Source: Persicaria tinctoria (lineage: Eukaryota > Streptophyta > Magnoliopsida > Caryophyllales > Polygonaceae). From it: DNA of 64,000 nucleotides. Numbering within the stretch: the stretch's first letter is position 1; the number at the start of each line of letters is the position of its first letter. Under the pieces are notes generated by a model, which was given only the letters and a program-made list of their open reading frames with translations, was not told the DNA's origin and searched no databases. A program made the position numbers and the translations under genes. This document shows positions 50,225 to 60,984 of this stretch, in pieces. The DNA lies in contig JBANSL010000012.1 of the NCBI GenBank assembly GCA_037127255.1, positions 23,198,615 to 23,262,614 on the forward strand, given 5' to 3'.

Positions 50225-50940
50225 TGGTTGGGCGGCAGAACAGGGTTGTGAAAGTTGGCAAAAAGACCCCAAACGTGCGGACTTATATGCCACCGGTGGT
50301 TTCGCCAAGCGGCCAATGGGAGGGCAGGATGGTAATCACAAAGGAAAAATGAACGTTAGGAAAAGTAATGGCGGCCACGGGGGAGGGATGAGTGGGGGAT
50401 CCGAGGGATCAGGAATTAACTCCCTGAGAATTAAGGATCACTCGATAGAAGGAAACATTAAAGTCGATAAAGCGAATGTCCCGAATGTTGAGAAGGCTGG
50501 CGTTAATGCTTCGACCAAGGAAAAGGGGATAGTTGTGGAGAATGGGCCAAGTCCGGATGGCCCAAGATTGGAGGTTGAGAAGGATAGCCCAGGGCCTAAA
50601 ATGGGAGATTACATCTCTAAGTCGAGAAATAATCCAGCGTTATACTCCCTCTGTCCAAGAATACATGGCCTTAAATCTCATCATTATTATTAAAGGTTAA
50701 AATAGTAATTGAAAGTTCAAGGGTTTTCTTTAATTTTTCCAAGAGTTTTATTTAATTTTAACAAGTAAAAAAACAGTAATTTTAGAGGTAATAATTACCT
50801 ATACATCTAAAAGACCATGTATTTTTGACAAAGTTTCAAGGCCTAAAAGGCCATGTATTCTTGGACGGAAGGAGTATGTGAAAAAGGCCCATGGGGGCCC
50901 ACAGTTCAAGAGAATAAAAAAAAGATCTGAAGAGTAGGAA
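50225..50940 (+). pseudogene. LINE-4 ORF1 C-terminal part, interrupted by a MITE
   Basis: After the C12 frameshift the expected ORF1 continuation GPWMMVGRQNRVVKV appears in a second frame and the Gly/Lys-rich tail in a third (50217-50693). The frame ends NNPALY at 50644. If the MITE and one TA are removed, the same frame continues VKKAHGGPQFKRIKKRSEE and stops near 50937, so the MITE entered an ORF1 that was still readable here. Confidence 0.75.
50645..50874. mobile_element. Stowaway-type MITE inside LINE-4 ORF1
   Basis: Inverted termini CTCCCTCTGTCCAAGAATAC and its near-complement (ending GACGGAAGGAG) are flanked by TA duplications (50643-50644 and 50875-50876). It is 230 bp and non-coding. 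The internal AAGGCCATGTATTCTTGGAC arm pairs with the 5' end. Confidence 0.92.
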
Positions 50941-51235
50941 GAAGCTGGAGATTGTGTCCCAGAAATCTAATAGCTCGAAAAGTTGGGTCCGGAAATTGAG
51001 CTCCATAGTTCAAATCCCCTCCGGCGGAAACAGAACCGGCCTAGAGGCTCCTTAAACCGTTTGCTGGACGGCTAAGCCGAATGATCCCGGGGCTCCCCCT
51101 CACGCCGGGAAGTTCTAAGCTAACGAAGTCACGAAGGATAAAGCTGAATCCGTCACGGACGGAAACATGGAGGGTGCAGCCCTCGACCTGGACGCTTGTT
51201 TTGCCTGATCCCCGCTCTTCCGCCCTTCCGGCCTT

Positions 51236-52365
51236 TTGTGTTTTCTTGTTTTTGTTGCCCTTTTGCTTTGGTTTTTTAGGCTTTTCTCAATGAGTAATTT
51301 GATTAATTTTCTCTTCTGGAATTGTTTCGGTGTAGGAAAGAAGAGTTTCAAAAAGGCTATTAACTTCATGATGAAGAATTGTCGTGTGGACGTTTTGGCA
51401 TTGATGGAGACTCGGATCTCGGGTTTTAGGGCGGATGAGGTTTGTCAGAAGCTGAAATCCCCCAATTACCTCCGCATTGAGGTTATTGGTTTCGCCGGAG
51501 GATTTTGGCTCTTTTGGGATCCAATTAAATGTGATCTTACTATCCATGAGAGGGAGGCGAATTTCATTCACGGATCCTGGGGCTCCGGGAATATGCGTGC
51601 TCATCTTATTGTTGTTTATGATCCTCCAACTTCTGCCCGGTGGGTGCAATTCTGGGAGGACCTCGGGACTTGCCTGGACGGCATCACGGACCCTGTTTTC
51701 ATAGGGGGTGATTTTAATTGTATTATTGACTCGTCCGAGTCCATGGGAAGAGCTAGAGGCACACATTCGGACGCTCCTGTGATAAGGAATTTGATGGCCA
51801 GAGCTAACCTCGTCGATATGGGTTTTACGGGGCAAGATTTCACTTGGAGCCACACGTATCCGGGTGGGGGAATCATCTCGAAAAGACTCGATAGGGTTCT
51901 TACGAATGTGGATGGCAGGTTGTGGTGACCGGATGCTAGGAATTCCAAGAAGAGGCCGTTCAGGTTTGAAGCGGCTTGATCGACGCATGAAGAGTTTCCC
52001 AGTCTCATTGACTCTAAGTGGAGAAGGGACTGTGCTATCCCTTCAGCCCTCAAGAAGCTCAACTTTGACCTCTTCAAGTGGAACAAGGAGGTGTTCGACA
52101 GAATTCAAACTAGAAAAAAGAATCTGGTGGATGATCTTAACATGGTTCAGTGCGCCCTGGTCGGGGATCCTTCGCAAGCTAACCGCGAGCGTGAAGTGCT
52201 GATTAGGAAGAATCTTGAGGAGACGCTGGAACAAGAGGAGATCCTTTGGTTCCAAAAATCGCGTGAGAAATGCCTCACTTTCGGAGACCGAAACACTAGT
52301 TTCTTCCTCACGTCGACCATCATCCGTCGTAATCGGAATAAAATCGATGGGTTGCGGAGAAGAAA
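51236..52365 (+). pseudogene. LINE-4 ORF2 endonuclease and RT start
   Basis: The endonuclease is nearly intact: FLFWNCFGVGKKS (WN-x-RG degraded to WNCFG), VDVLALMETRISG (catalytic E), GGFWLFWD, FIGGDFNCIIDSSE (catalytic GDFN), VDMGFTGQDFTWSH and SKRLDRVLTN. A TGA after DGRLW (51928) and a frameshift precede the helical linker at 52091-52365 (EEILWFQKSREKCLTFGDRNTSFF, a typical LINE motif in slightly altered form). The frame ends at the Helitron junction after KIDGLRRR. Confidence 0.88.
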
Positions 52366-52378
52366 CTAGTGTAAGTCC

Positions 52379-52393
52379 CGTGCCTAAGGCACG
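52379..52393 (-). other. Helitron 3' terminal hairpin
   Basis: Stem CGTGCC/GGCACG with a 3-base loop, 9 bases from the CTAG terminus. Hairpins in this position act as the 3' end signal of rolling-circle transposition. Confidence 0.93.
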
Positions 52394-52731
52394 AGTATGA
52401 AATATTTTTTTAAATATCGATGTAATGTTTAAAGAAGGTATGAAACATTTTCTATCCCCTCTATTATTTCTTCGAAACGAAAGGGGTGAATATTTATCAA
52501 AGGTCGAATATCCAACCAAAGTAGCACCAACCTCAATCCAATCCAACCATGAGCACACTTCAAACAACGTTATAAATAGAAAACAAACAAAAAAATATCA
52601 AATAAATTGAGATGAGGATAAAATAATGCAATTATTACAATTGCTAAACATCACATGAAAATGATTATTGGAATAGAATGAGATTACGATGTCATATATT
52701 ACATAATACATTCTCATACATTATGAACAAC

Positions 52732-52848
52732 TTATTTATAAAGTACATTAGTGACAGTAGATGGAGCATTACCTTCATTGTCAGAAATTAAGATTTTCAA
52801 TCCATTTTTGCTAGTAACTCTAGACACAACGACATATAAAAAATGATG
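52732..52848 (-). pseudogene. Helitron helicase (PIF1-like) C-terminal remnant
   Basis: 38 codons plus stop read HHFLYVVVSRVTSKNGLKIL and then ISDNEG and TNVLYK. This matches the last motif of Helitron helicases (QLYVALSRVTS...GLKILI...NVVYKEVF). It lies near the element 3' end in the same orientation, as in autonomous Helitrons, where RepHel ends upstream of the hairpin. The rest of RepHel is gone. Confidence 0.85.
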
Positions 52849-52853
52849 GGTTA

Positions 52854-54487
52854 TTTTTTTTTTTGGTAAGGAAATGATGTACAAAAATGTATTATTAACT
52901 TGAAATATAATAACTTAAAATAATGTACAAAATATATTATTATAGTTATTTTAATATGGTGAAAATGAAGTTTGGAAATTGAGATGGGTTTTAGGAGTTG
53001 ATATCACCTATTACACTTCTTAGGACACCCGGTATTGCATAAAATTATTTTAAATAAAAATAATTTTGACAAAAATATTGCTATTTTGTGATTTCTACTC
53101 ATATTTATTTTTGTTAAAAATATATTTATGATTTTTTTAAATATTTTTGCCCAAATTTATTTGAATCATTAATTATATATTTTTTGAAAATTTATTAATA
53201 ATTTTGACAGAAACAAATTTTGTGTAACGTACACCAAGTGCTACACAAAATGCAATATGTGATCTTCATTCAGATTGATTTTAGGAATGTGGGTGAAAAA
53301 GTAAGTTGGAGTTTTGAAGGAGAGCAAAAGTGATAAAGTATAGTTAAAAAACTCTATAAGATTTTATTGATGCAGATGGTCTACGAAAGAATCAAAATTT
53401 TATTTTTCTATGAACTAATCGGAAAATATACGTTCAAAATTAAACAAACAACCGAATAATAAAAAATAATAAGTATACCAAACAAAGCAAATTGAAAACA
53501 ATGTAGTATTGATATAATTTTCATACTATTAACTAACATTATAAATTCAACTCCTATGTTCACAGTAAAGAAATTTAGTAAGATGAGGAGAGTGCTTGCA
53601 AGAGTAAAAATGTCACAGGTGTAGATTAATATACCCATGCAAATATGCAATTCCTTGAGCTGGTGCTCATGCAATTCCCTTCTTACTCAAAGTGCGTGAA
53701 AGAAATTTGGGCAAGAGTGCTTGCAAGAGTAAAAATGTCAGAGGTGTAGATTAATATATCCATGCAATTCCCTTCTTACTCAAAATGCGTGAAAGCAGTT
53801 TGGGCAATCTGTTTCCAGCATCCCAACGCCTCCAACCGGTGAGTATTGAATATTGATTGCTGCTGCAGAACTCTTCAAATTCTATTTTACAATAGGAGAG
53901 AGGTGTCATCTGAGATCACACATTAAAAGATACGATCAAATCAATGAAACACAAATTTATTTCTAGCTAAGAAAACCCATTAAACTAAAATGACAAAAAA
54001 AAACATTTTGAATTTCACTCTACAACCATTCCATTGAAGGAAAAAAAAATCTAGCGCATAACATTGTGAACTGGAGGTTACTATACTTTCAATGGACTTA
54101 CGGCTATGATAATTGAGCAACTTGATGAGCATTAACATGCCTCTATACTCCACATGGACAAAGTAATCTAAAATTAAACGTTGATCATATATTGGAGATG
54201 GTAGTTTTGATAAGAAAAGGGGGCAAAGTAAGCCCCGCAATATTGAGCAACTATGAAGCCAATTCCTGATTCCTGCTATGGAGCATTATGATATGCAATG
54301 ACTAGTCAATTATATCATACATCAGCGCCTTTGTTATCTGTCTGGACATCCACAAAAATTCACTTGGTGACCGAAGGGAATTAAGGAGTATCAATCAAGT
54401 AGAATAAATGCATAAAAATTAAAAGAGCTAATATTTTCCACAACCCATACCTTAAGATTGTTGAAAAAACAGGCATTGGGAGCTTAC
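52854..54487. other. Helitron interior, AT-rich, mostly unassigned
   Basis: It includes a ~50-bp direct repeat (GTGCTTGCAAGAGTAAAAATG at about 53590 and 53718) and no recognisable domain. The minus-strand open frames at 53408-53674 and 53980-54240 are unassigned. Confidence 0.5.
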
Positions 54488-54773
54488 CCCAAAAGGCCTT
54501 CTGGATCAAAATGAGCATTACACCATGAAGGTGAGCTCTCAGGCACTGTGCCATCAATAGACTTATTGCATTCCTAAGACCAAAAGAGGGAGTTAGTAGG
54601 TTTAGCGAATAACACAAATTGAGCCAACTATTTAATAAAATACACATCACATGTACCTTTAAGTTTCTATAAGCAGGCTTTGGATATAAATGATTGATAC
54701 CCAGGACATAGCGATCAATCATTGCTGCTGAATTGCAGGTCGGTCCAAGAACACCTCGTACATCACATATCAC
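54488..54773 (-). pseudogene. Captured exons of an HGSNAT-like acyltransferase gene
   Basis: Two exons with a correct GT-AG intron lie on the minus strand, 54657-54773 (39 codons) and 54488-54573. They encode ICDVRGVLGPTCNSAAMIDR, YVLGINHLYPKPAYRNLK and ECNKSIDGTVPESSPSWCNA followed by HFDPEGLLG. This is the conserved region of plant heparan-alpha-glucosaminide N-acetyltransferase-like membrane proteins (CN...G-x-DR...LG-x-NHLY and PSWC-x-A-x-FDPEG). The intron of 83 bases and both splice sites are kept, so capture was of genomic DNA, not a transcript. The rest of the gene is absent. Confidence 0.8.
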
Positions 54774-55520
54774 CTACCAAAACACAAAAATGTTAAGACA
54801 TAAATTAAAGCAAGCACACCATTCACACACATGCCACTCTCTAATTATCACAAGAGAACTTGACAGCATCCACCAAAAAGAGTGAATAAGCAAACTTAGT
54901 TATAATCTATGGTATCCCCAGTCAAGAAATAGAAGACAGTTGAAACACTCAAATTACGATCCTAAAATTAAGCAAATATGGCATGTTATCGTACCAGTTT
55001 TACTAATTGTTAAACCTCCTATCTTATAATCTGCTAAGTGCTAACAAATACTCCTACCTTATAAGTTATAAACATAGGTATCATTTGACGAAAGAAGGGA
55101 TGAAGCTGAATCTAATGCTCTGAATTCCCAGTCGGGAACACGTAGTCCATACAAAAGCTCGAGGTAGATGGAAGACAAGAAAATCACAAGAGACCTGAAT
55201 AGCAGTATAATATGTTAGATAGACACTCAGGAACTCAATAGTATCACACTTTAAAAAAAAATTCCCAGTTGAGTGGAAGATGAATCATAAGGCGAGGGCA
55301 ATATCTTGTACTCTTGTTGGATGGTTTGCATTAAAATCCACCTATTACATTTAATGAGAATATTTGAGATGGGCAGAGGCTCTGCAGCAAAATGGTGATT
55401 TCAATTTGGAACCAAAATTTTAAATTCACCGGGAGTTTGCAAGTATAAGAGAAATGACACCGAACTTGCACAAGTCTACTAAGCAGTAAGTTAGCAAAAT
55501 CCACAAGACAAGCTTTTCTC

Positions 55521-55593
55521 AATCCCCACAAGTGGGACATCTGACACTCACCAGGGGATTGCAGCTTTAGCTCTCTCTCTCTCTCTGGCGCTT
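55521..55593 (+). repeat. Partial copy of a captured exon inside the Helitron
   Basis: About 70 bases (ATCCCCACAAGTGGGACATC ... GGGATTGCAGCTTTAGCTC) match 56353-56420 with substitutions and a longer CT run. This is a second, degraded copy of the fragment at 56206-56490. Confidence 0.75.
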
Positions 55594-56205
55594 TTCTGCA
55601 ATAAACACAAAATGACAAAACATACGTGATGTTATTAGCTAGAAATAGAATACAAAATAATTTAGAAGAAATATCATAATCAAAAATAAAACTGAGAATA
55701 ACATTTGATACAAATGAAAATACCTTTATTATTTGTACATCGAGATCGCTTCTTCTTCATTGCACTTTTTCTTTTTATTCTATTCAGTTTGGCTTCAGGA
55801 TTCGGAGTCATCTATACTAAAAATAACGCAATGTCAGTATAACCATAAACACCAATACACACCAAATAAAGATAACATAGCAAGTAGGCTTCCTAAACGC
55901 TTAATTACATACATGAGTGACTTCACAACACGTAAGAAATAATGTATACGATCTAGAAAATTAGTAAAATCCATACCTTAACTTGAAAGAGAACAAAACT
56001 GATTTAATTAAAGCCAAGAGAAATTACAAGACCGTACCTTAACTTGAAAGGGAACAAAACTGATTTCAGCAATTCAAAATACTGGAAGCCAGATGCAAAG
56101 ATGATCAAGGATACTTGGAAGCCCGAATTCCATAGCTTCTTAGAACCAAATCCAACAACTTTACCGTTACTCGCTCTTCCTCTCCAGCAAACCCAAATCT
56201 CTTCC

Positions 56206-56490
56206 ATGGAAACCATCCTCTCTCCCACCTGTTTCTACCCCAATTTCTCCCCCCAAAAATGCTCTTCTCTGCAACCCAAATCGATCCATCTCCGGCCACC
56301 GAAACCCATCTCTTGCAGTCTCAAGAAACACCCATTGCAACCGTCTCTCTCGATCCCCGCAAGCCGGACATCTCACATTCACCAAGGGATTGCAGCTTTA
56401 GCTCTCTTTCTCTGGCGCTTAATTTCTCTCCAGATCTCTCTGCTGGTAATTCTTTTGCCTCCGGTTCTCTCACGTGCTTCTTTGTAAGGA
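56206..56490 (+). pseudogene. Captured first-exon fragment of a plastid-targeted (probably lumenal) protein gene
   Basis: The plus strand encodes METILSPTCFYPNFSPQKC, then SLQPKSIHLRPPKPISCS and SIPASRTSHIHQGIAALAL. A Ser/Pro-rich, acid-poor start with a VSC/ISCS-like stretch is typical of a chloroplast transit peptide, and the hydrophobic run after HQGIAALAL resembles a thylakoid-lumen signal; it is readable as SLALNFSP in another frame after a one-base slip. It lies in the opposite sense to the HGSNAT exons. I cannot name the parental gene. Confidence 0.5.
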
Positions 56491-57412
56491 GATACTCAGC
56501 AAAAACATTAATCCTTACACCATTCTTAGTTTTTTCAATTCATTATCGATTCTAAGGAGATACTCAGCAAAAACAAAATCAGCAACATAAGTTACATAAC
56601 ATAAAAAAAAACCAGTAAGGAAATAAGGAGATGCACAACAAAAAAAACCATAAATTTCAAGGGCTTTCTTTGTATGACATTTCGTCGAGCAGTTAGAGTG
56701 CATGACTAAATGACATTTCAAAACCATATATTTCAAGGGATTTCATTCCTCTAATTTTTAGACTATTATCAAACACATCTAAATACAGGTGATGATTTCA
56801 TTAATTTATGTAATACAACAATAAACATTTGCCGAAGGGAAAAAACTGCATTAATGAGAAAATTACCGTGTACATGCATGTTTATGGTTGGGACGGTGGC
56901 GGCATCCTCTACAACCGAGTGAACCAAATTTGAATGGATGGTGGCAGCTCATGGGTGGAGCCCCAACGTCGGCGTTAGTACTCGGCCTCCGATTTGCTGG
57001 TTCCTCCTCTGAGACACCGATGCACAGTCGAATACTCTAACCATTTGAAGACTTTAATCATTAGAATGATTGGTTTTGAAAGTGGTGGGTGATCGATTGG
57101 TTTTGAACGGTTACATTGGAGCAGTTGTCAAATTGAAGAATTGAAATATGACAGTTTTGCCAAAACTAACTACCAGTCTACCACGTTCACCCACTACAGA
57201 AGATGAAGGTGCATGATCATAGACGTGGTTTGGGTTGCCTTGGCTGATTTGGCGACTGCATCAATAGGTGGCTGACAGCTTGGACTTTTTTAACCTTTAA
57301 AAAAACAATAATAAAGAGGCGGAGGCATGAAAAAATGACACGTGGAATGGTGGATTCTTGTGAAGCCACGTGGGACGGATTTGCTTCTGCTTTTAGGTGT
57401 AGTATAGATAGA

Positions 57413-58569
57413 TGGGGAATGGGTGGACTCGAAGGCTGATTTGGAGAAACTCGCGCTTGACTTCTTTAAGGAGTTATATAGAGCGGAGGATGTGGCCCAA
57501 ACGTCAAAGAATCTTCCAAATTTGTTTCTGAGAATCAACGGGGAGTGGTGGGAGGCGGCCTTTGCGAGTATCACGGATGCGGAAGTTGGTACTGCGTTCA
57601 AAAGTATGGGTGCGTACAAGTCCCCGGGGCTCGACGGTTTTCAACCTGTTTTTTTTTTCCATAGTTGCTGGAAGACGGTTGGGAGGTCGGCTACTGAGTT
57701 TGTCTTAAACTTCTTTCGATCAGCTAAGCTTCCGGAGGGTGTCAATGACACCCTTAATGTCCTCCTCCCTAAGGTGGGCAAACCTGAGATGATTCAGCAG
57801 TTCCGACCGATTAGCTTGTGCAACGTCATCTACAAAGCCATATCGAAAGTGTTGACGACTAGGATCCATCCCATCACGGGCAAAATCGTCGGACCTCTTC
57901 TAGGGAGTTTCATCCCGGGGAGGCTTATAACTGATAACATTATCATCGCCCAAGAGGTTGTTCACTCCATGAGGCGCAAGAAAGGTAAAAAAGGGGTGGA
58001 TGTGCCTTAAATTGGACCTTGAGAAAGTCTATGATAGGCTCATTTGGGACTTTATCAAAGATACCCTCAAATGCGCCGGCTTTCCCAATAGTGGAATTCT
58101 CTGGATCATGGAGTGCGTTAGAACTCCCCGTATGCAAGTCCTTTGGAACGGGGAAGTCTCGGAACAATTCACTCCCACTAGAGGCATTAGACAAGGGGAT
58201 GCGTTATCTCCCTACCTCTTCATCCTCTGTATGGAGAGACTTAACCACATCATTATGGAAGTTGTAGAAGCCGGGGAATGGAAAGGGATCAGAATTGTTA
58301 GAGGAGGGCCCAAGCTCTCCCATCTCTTATTTGCGGATGATATCCTTATTTTTACAGAGGCTTATGTCGCTCAAGTCAAGACAATCAAGGGCTGCCTCGA
58401 AATGTTTTGTGCCAAATCAGGGTTGAAAGTCAGTCTTGAGAAATCTAAAATTTTCGTTTCTGGTAATGTGAAGCAGGACTTGAGGACGCGTATACAAAAT
58501 GAGAGTGGCATAGAGGCCACCAGGAATTGGGTGTCTATTTGGGTATACCGTTTCTGCACAGCAGGGTGA
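57413..58569 (+). pseudogene. LINE-4 ORF2 reverse transcriptase
   Basis: It resumes right after the Helitron: GEWVDSKADLEKLALDFFK, then AYKSPGLDGFQPVFF, FRPISLCNVIYKAISKVL and LGSFIPGRLITDNI. After a one-base shift near 58005 the frame continues CLKLDLEKVYDRLIWDFIK, GIRQGDALSPYLF and the catalytic FADD (58330-58341). A further shift occurs near 58570. The catalytic residues are kept. Confidence 0.9.
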
Positions 58570-60290
58570 CGAAACACACGTTCGCTTCTATCCTTGAAAA
58601 GTTCATTTCGAAGTTGGCCAGATGGAAAGCTAAGACGCTTAGCCTTATGGGGAGGGTCACCCTCACCAGGTCTGTTCTCTCTTCAGTTCATATTTACACT
58701 ATGAGCTCTATTAGTATCCCTACTAGTATTTGCAGGAGGATTGAAAAAGCATGCATGGATTTCATATGGGGCTTATCTCTAGAGAAACGCAGACTTCACA
58801 AAGTGGCGTGGTCGGAAATCACGATGCCAAAGGCCTTGGGAGGATTAGGTATTAAAAAGATGGCGGAGGTGAATATGGCATTGATCGCTAAGACCAGCCG
58901 GAGACTCCTCAGCGAGGAGGAGGAGATATGGAAAGAGGTCCTCATTCATAAATATGTGGGAAAAGGCCTTAGGAGGTCGCCTTCGAACTCGCACATATGG
59001 AAAGGGCTATTGAGGGCTCTGCTTGAGGTGGTGAGACCTCACGTCAAATGGAACGTTGGGGATGGCAAAAAAGCATTCTCTTCTGGAAAGACCCCTGGTT
59101 GGACAAAACTCCTTTAGAGAAGGTGGCTATTGGAGACTGCTGGGATACTGGATAGGAAACTACGAATGTGGCCGACCATTGGAACCAAGAGAGCGGGTGG
59201 AACTGGCTGCTGTTTCACCAGTTCCTCCCATCCGAAGTTCTTCTTAGGATGGCGTCGATTGGTTTCCACGGGGGGGGGGGGGGGGGAGGATACCATCTCT
59301 TGGACGGGCTGCAATACTGGCGGATACTCGGTGAGAGCAGGCTACATCATCCTCTCTAACGACGAGCATCAGCAATGTGTGGATGAGGGCTTTTACAAGA
59401 GCATATGGAAACTGGAGGTGAATGAAAGGGTGAAACTTTTCATTTGGATGGCCAGCAAGGGGGGTCTCCTTGTCAACACTGAACACGTCTGACGTCATCT
59501 AGGTGACACCGACTCATGTCCCTTTTGTGCCACTCACTCTGAGACTTTTTTACATCTCTTGAAAGAATGTGGTTCTGCTAATAACATTTGCGTGCAGGCG
59601 GCGGCGAAGTGGGTTGGCTCGGCCCTTGCTGACCTCCCCTTTGCTGCCTAGCTCCGCGTTAACATCAACTCCATGGTCATGTTGAGCGCGGGAGTAAGAT
59701 GGAATGCGGTATTTGCTTCAATCCTGTGGAGCCTTTGGAAGCGCAAAAATGCCTGGGTGTTCAGCAAGACGTGGATCCCAGCTATTACCTTGGAGAAAGG
59801 AATTGGCCTGGCGAATGAATACAAATTGGCGCTAAAGAAGACTTCGGTAAGTAAGACTGCTACTTTCAAGGAGATAAAGGAGATTGGTTGGGAGCGCCCT
59901 AAAGAGTGATGGCTGAAAATTAACACAGACGGAGCCGTTAAATGCGACGGTGGAGCTTCTGCTGGAGGGGCGCTCCGGGACAGTAGAGGTCATTGGATTT
60001 GGGGGTTTGTCAGAAACCTGGGTTGTTGTTCGGTGACCGAAGCTGAATTGTGGGGGATTTCTTGTGGCCTCGACCTGGCCCGGGAAGATGGAGCGAAGAT
60101 GATTGTCTGCGAAACAGATTCCGCGTCGGCGGTGGATCTGATTAAGAAGGAGTTGAGCGCTTCTCATCCGTTGTTCAGCCTGGTGTCTCGATGTCAGTGC
60201 TCCATCCGTAGAAATTGGAATGTCCAAGTTCGTCACATATACCGTGAGGCTAACTCTCTAGCTGATTTTTTTGGCTTGGTTTGCTTCTAG
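58570..60290 (+). pseudogene. LINE-4 RT thumb, zf-RVT and RNase H
   Basis: Frame 58527-59117 has GVYLGIPFLHSRVTK and LMGRVTLTRSVLSS, with the usual KALGGLGIKKMAEVN block. The zf-RVT segment (59130-59560: GYSVRAGYIIL, WKLEVNERVKLFIWMA and, after a TGA, CPFCATHSETFLHLLKEC) is slipped at a G17 tract near 59270-59286. The RNase H domain (59915-60290) reads INTDGAVKCDGGASAGGAL, TEAELWGISCGLDLA, CETDSASAVDLI and HIYREANSLAD, with the D, E, D and H/N catalytic positions filled. Confidence 0.88.
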
Positions 60291-60499
60291 TTTTCCCCTC
60301 GGGTGTACTCGCCTTCACACTCCACCTGTGGGCTCTGAGGGTATTATTTTCGGGGATGCTATGGGGGTCACCAAGACTCGCCTATTCCCCCGCCAGCCTC
60401 CCTGAACCCTGGCCGGTGTTGTTTTGTTGTATGGTTGTTCTGTTTTTATGTAGTTTCTGCTAAGTGGGGGTTTTTTTCCCTCCTTTTGTTCACTAAAAA

Positions 60500-60510
60500 A
60501 ACACGAAACT
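60500..60510. repeat. LINE-4 target-site duplication, right
   Basis: AACACGAAACT follows the A-run at 60495-60500, matching 49121-49131. It sets the insertion boundaries of LINE-4. Confidence 0.85.
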
Positions 60511-60984
60511 GATTCCGATGGACTAATTGTATATGAAAATACAAAAAGGAGATAAGATGAAGAAAACATTTTGTTCGATCGTCATTAATCAACCATTTTG
60601 GCATCATAACAAGGTCCACAACTCAAAACATTGAAAAACTAAATTTCTTCACTTTGTCATCAATATTGATGACCATGATAAGAACATAGAAATTGTGCAG
60701 TCCTATCTTGCCTAACAAACTACCGTATGAACATCTAAGACAGCATAAACAGTAACACTTCCCTCACATCATCACCAATCCTTAAGAATCATTCCTAGAC
60801 AGCCAAGATTAACTAATCAACTATAATAGACATTTTTCCCAAACACTTGATATGCACTATGAATTTCCAAAAATCTACACGAATTTCCACTCTTCAAATC
60901 ACTTCCAATCATCACTTTAGTTTCCAAATCACCAAATTTCTTATACAGATTAACAATAGCTAAAGGAACCCTTGCTTCACTCAC
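60511..60984 (-). other. Continuation of the LINE-4 target sequence (possible intron)
   Basis: Left of LINE-4 ends at 49131 and right resumes at 60511. On the minus strand a GTGAGT donor-like site at 60984 and an acceptor-like TTAGCCTCAG before 49085 would bound an intron of about 530 bases before the insertion. I see no coding sequence in between. Confidence 0.3.

Larger units (their letters stand above)
52366..57412 (-). mobile_element. Non-autonomous Helitron with helicase remnant and captured host exons
   Basis: On the minus strand it begins TCTATCTATACTACACC and ends in CTAG, preceded by 9 bases and a perfect hairpin CGTGCC-TTA-GGCACG (52379-52393). It sits between host A (52365) and T (57413) with no target-site duplication. 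All four are Helitron rules. The LINE-4 frame runs through exactly when it is removed (RRRN then GEWVDSKADLEK). It carries the C-terminal tail of a PIF1-type Helitron helicase, two exons of an HGSNAT-like gene and a fragment of a plastid-targeted protein gene. No Rep domain or full helicase is present, so it depends on an autonomous partner. Confidence 0.95.
49132..60499 (+). mobile_element. LINE-4: full-length L1-type LINE interrupted by a MITE and a Helitron
   Basis: It is bounded by an 11-bp target-site duplication (AACACGAAACT) and a 3' A-tail. The span of 11,368 bases minus the Helitron (5,047) and the MITE with its extra TA (232) leaves about 6.09 kb, the size of a full-length plant L1. 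The order is ORF1 (DUF4283, CCHC), endonuclease, RT, zf-RVT and RNase H. Host frames resume exactly on either side of both inserts. Several frameshifts, some at homopolymers (C12 near 50159-50171, G17 near 59270-59286), make it inactive. Confidence 0.93.
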
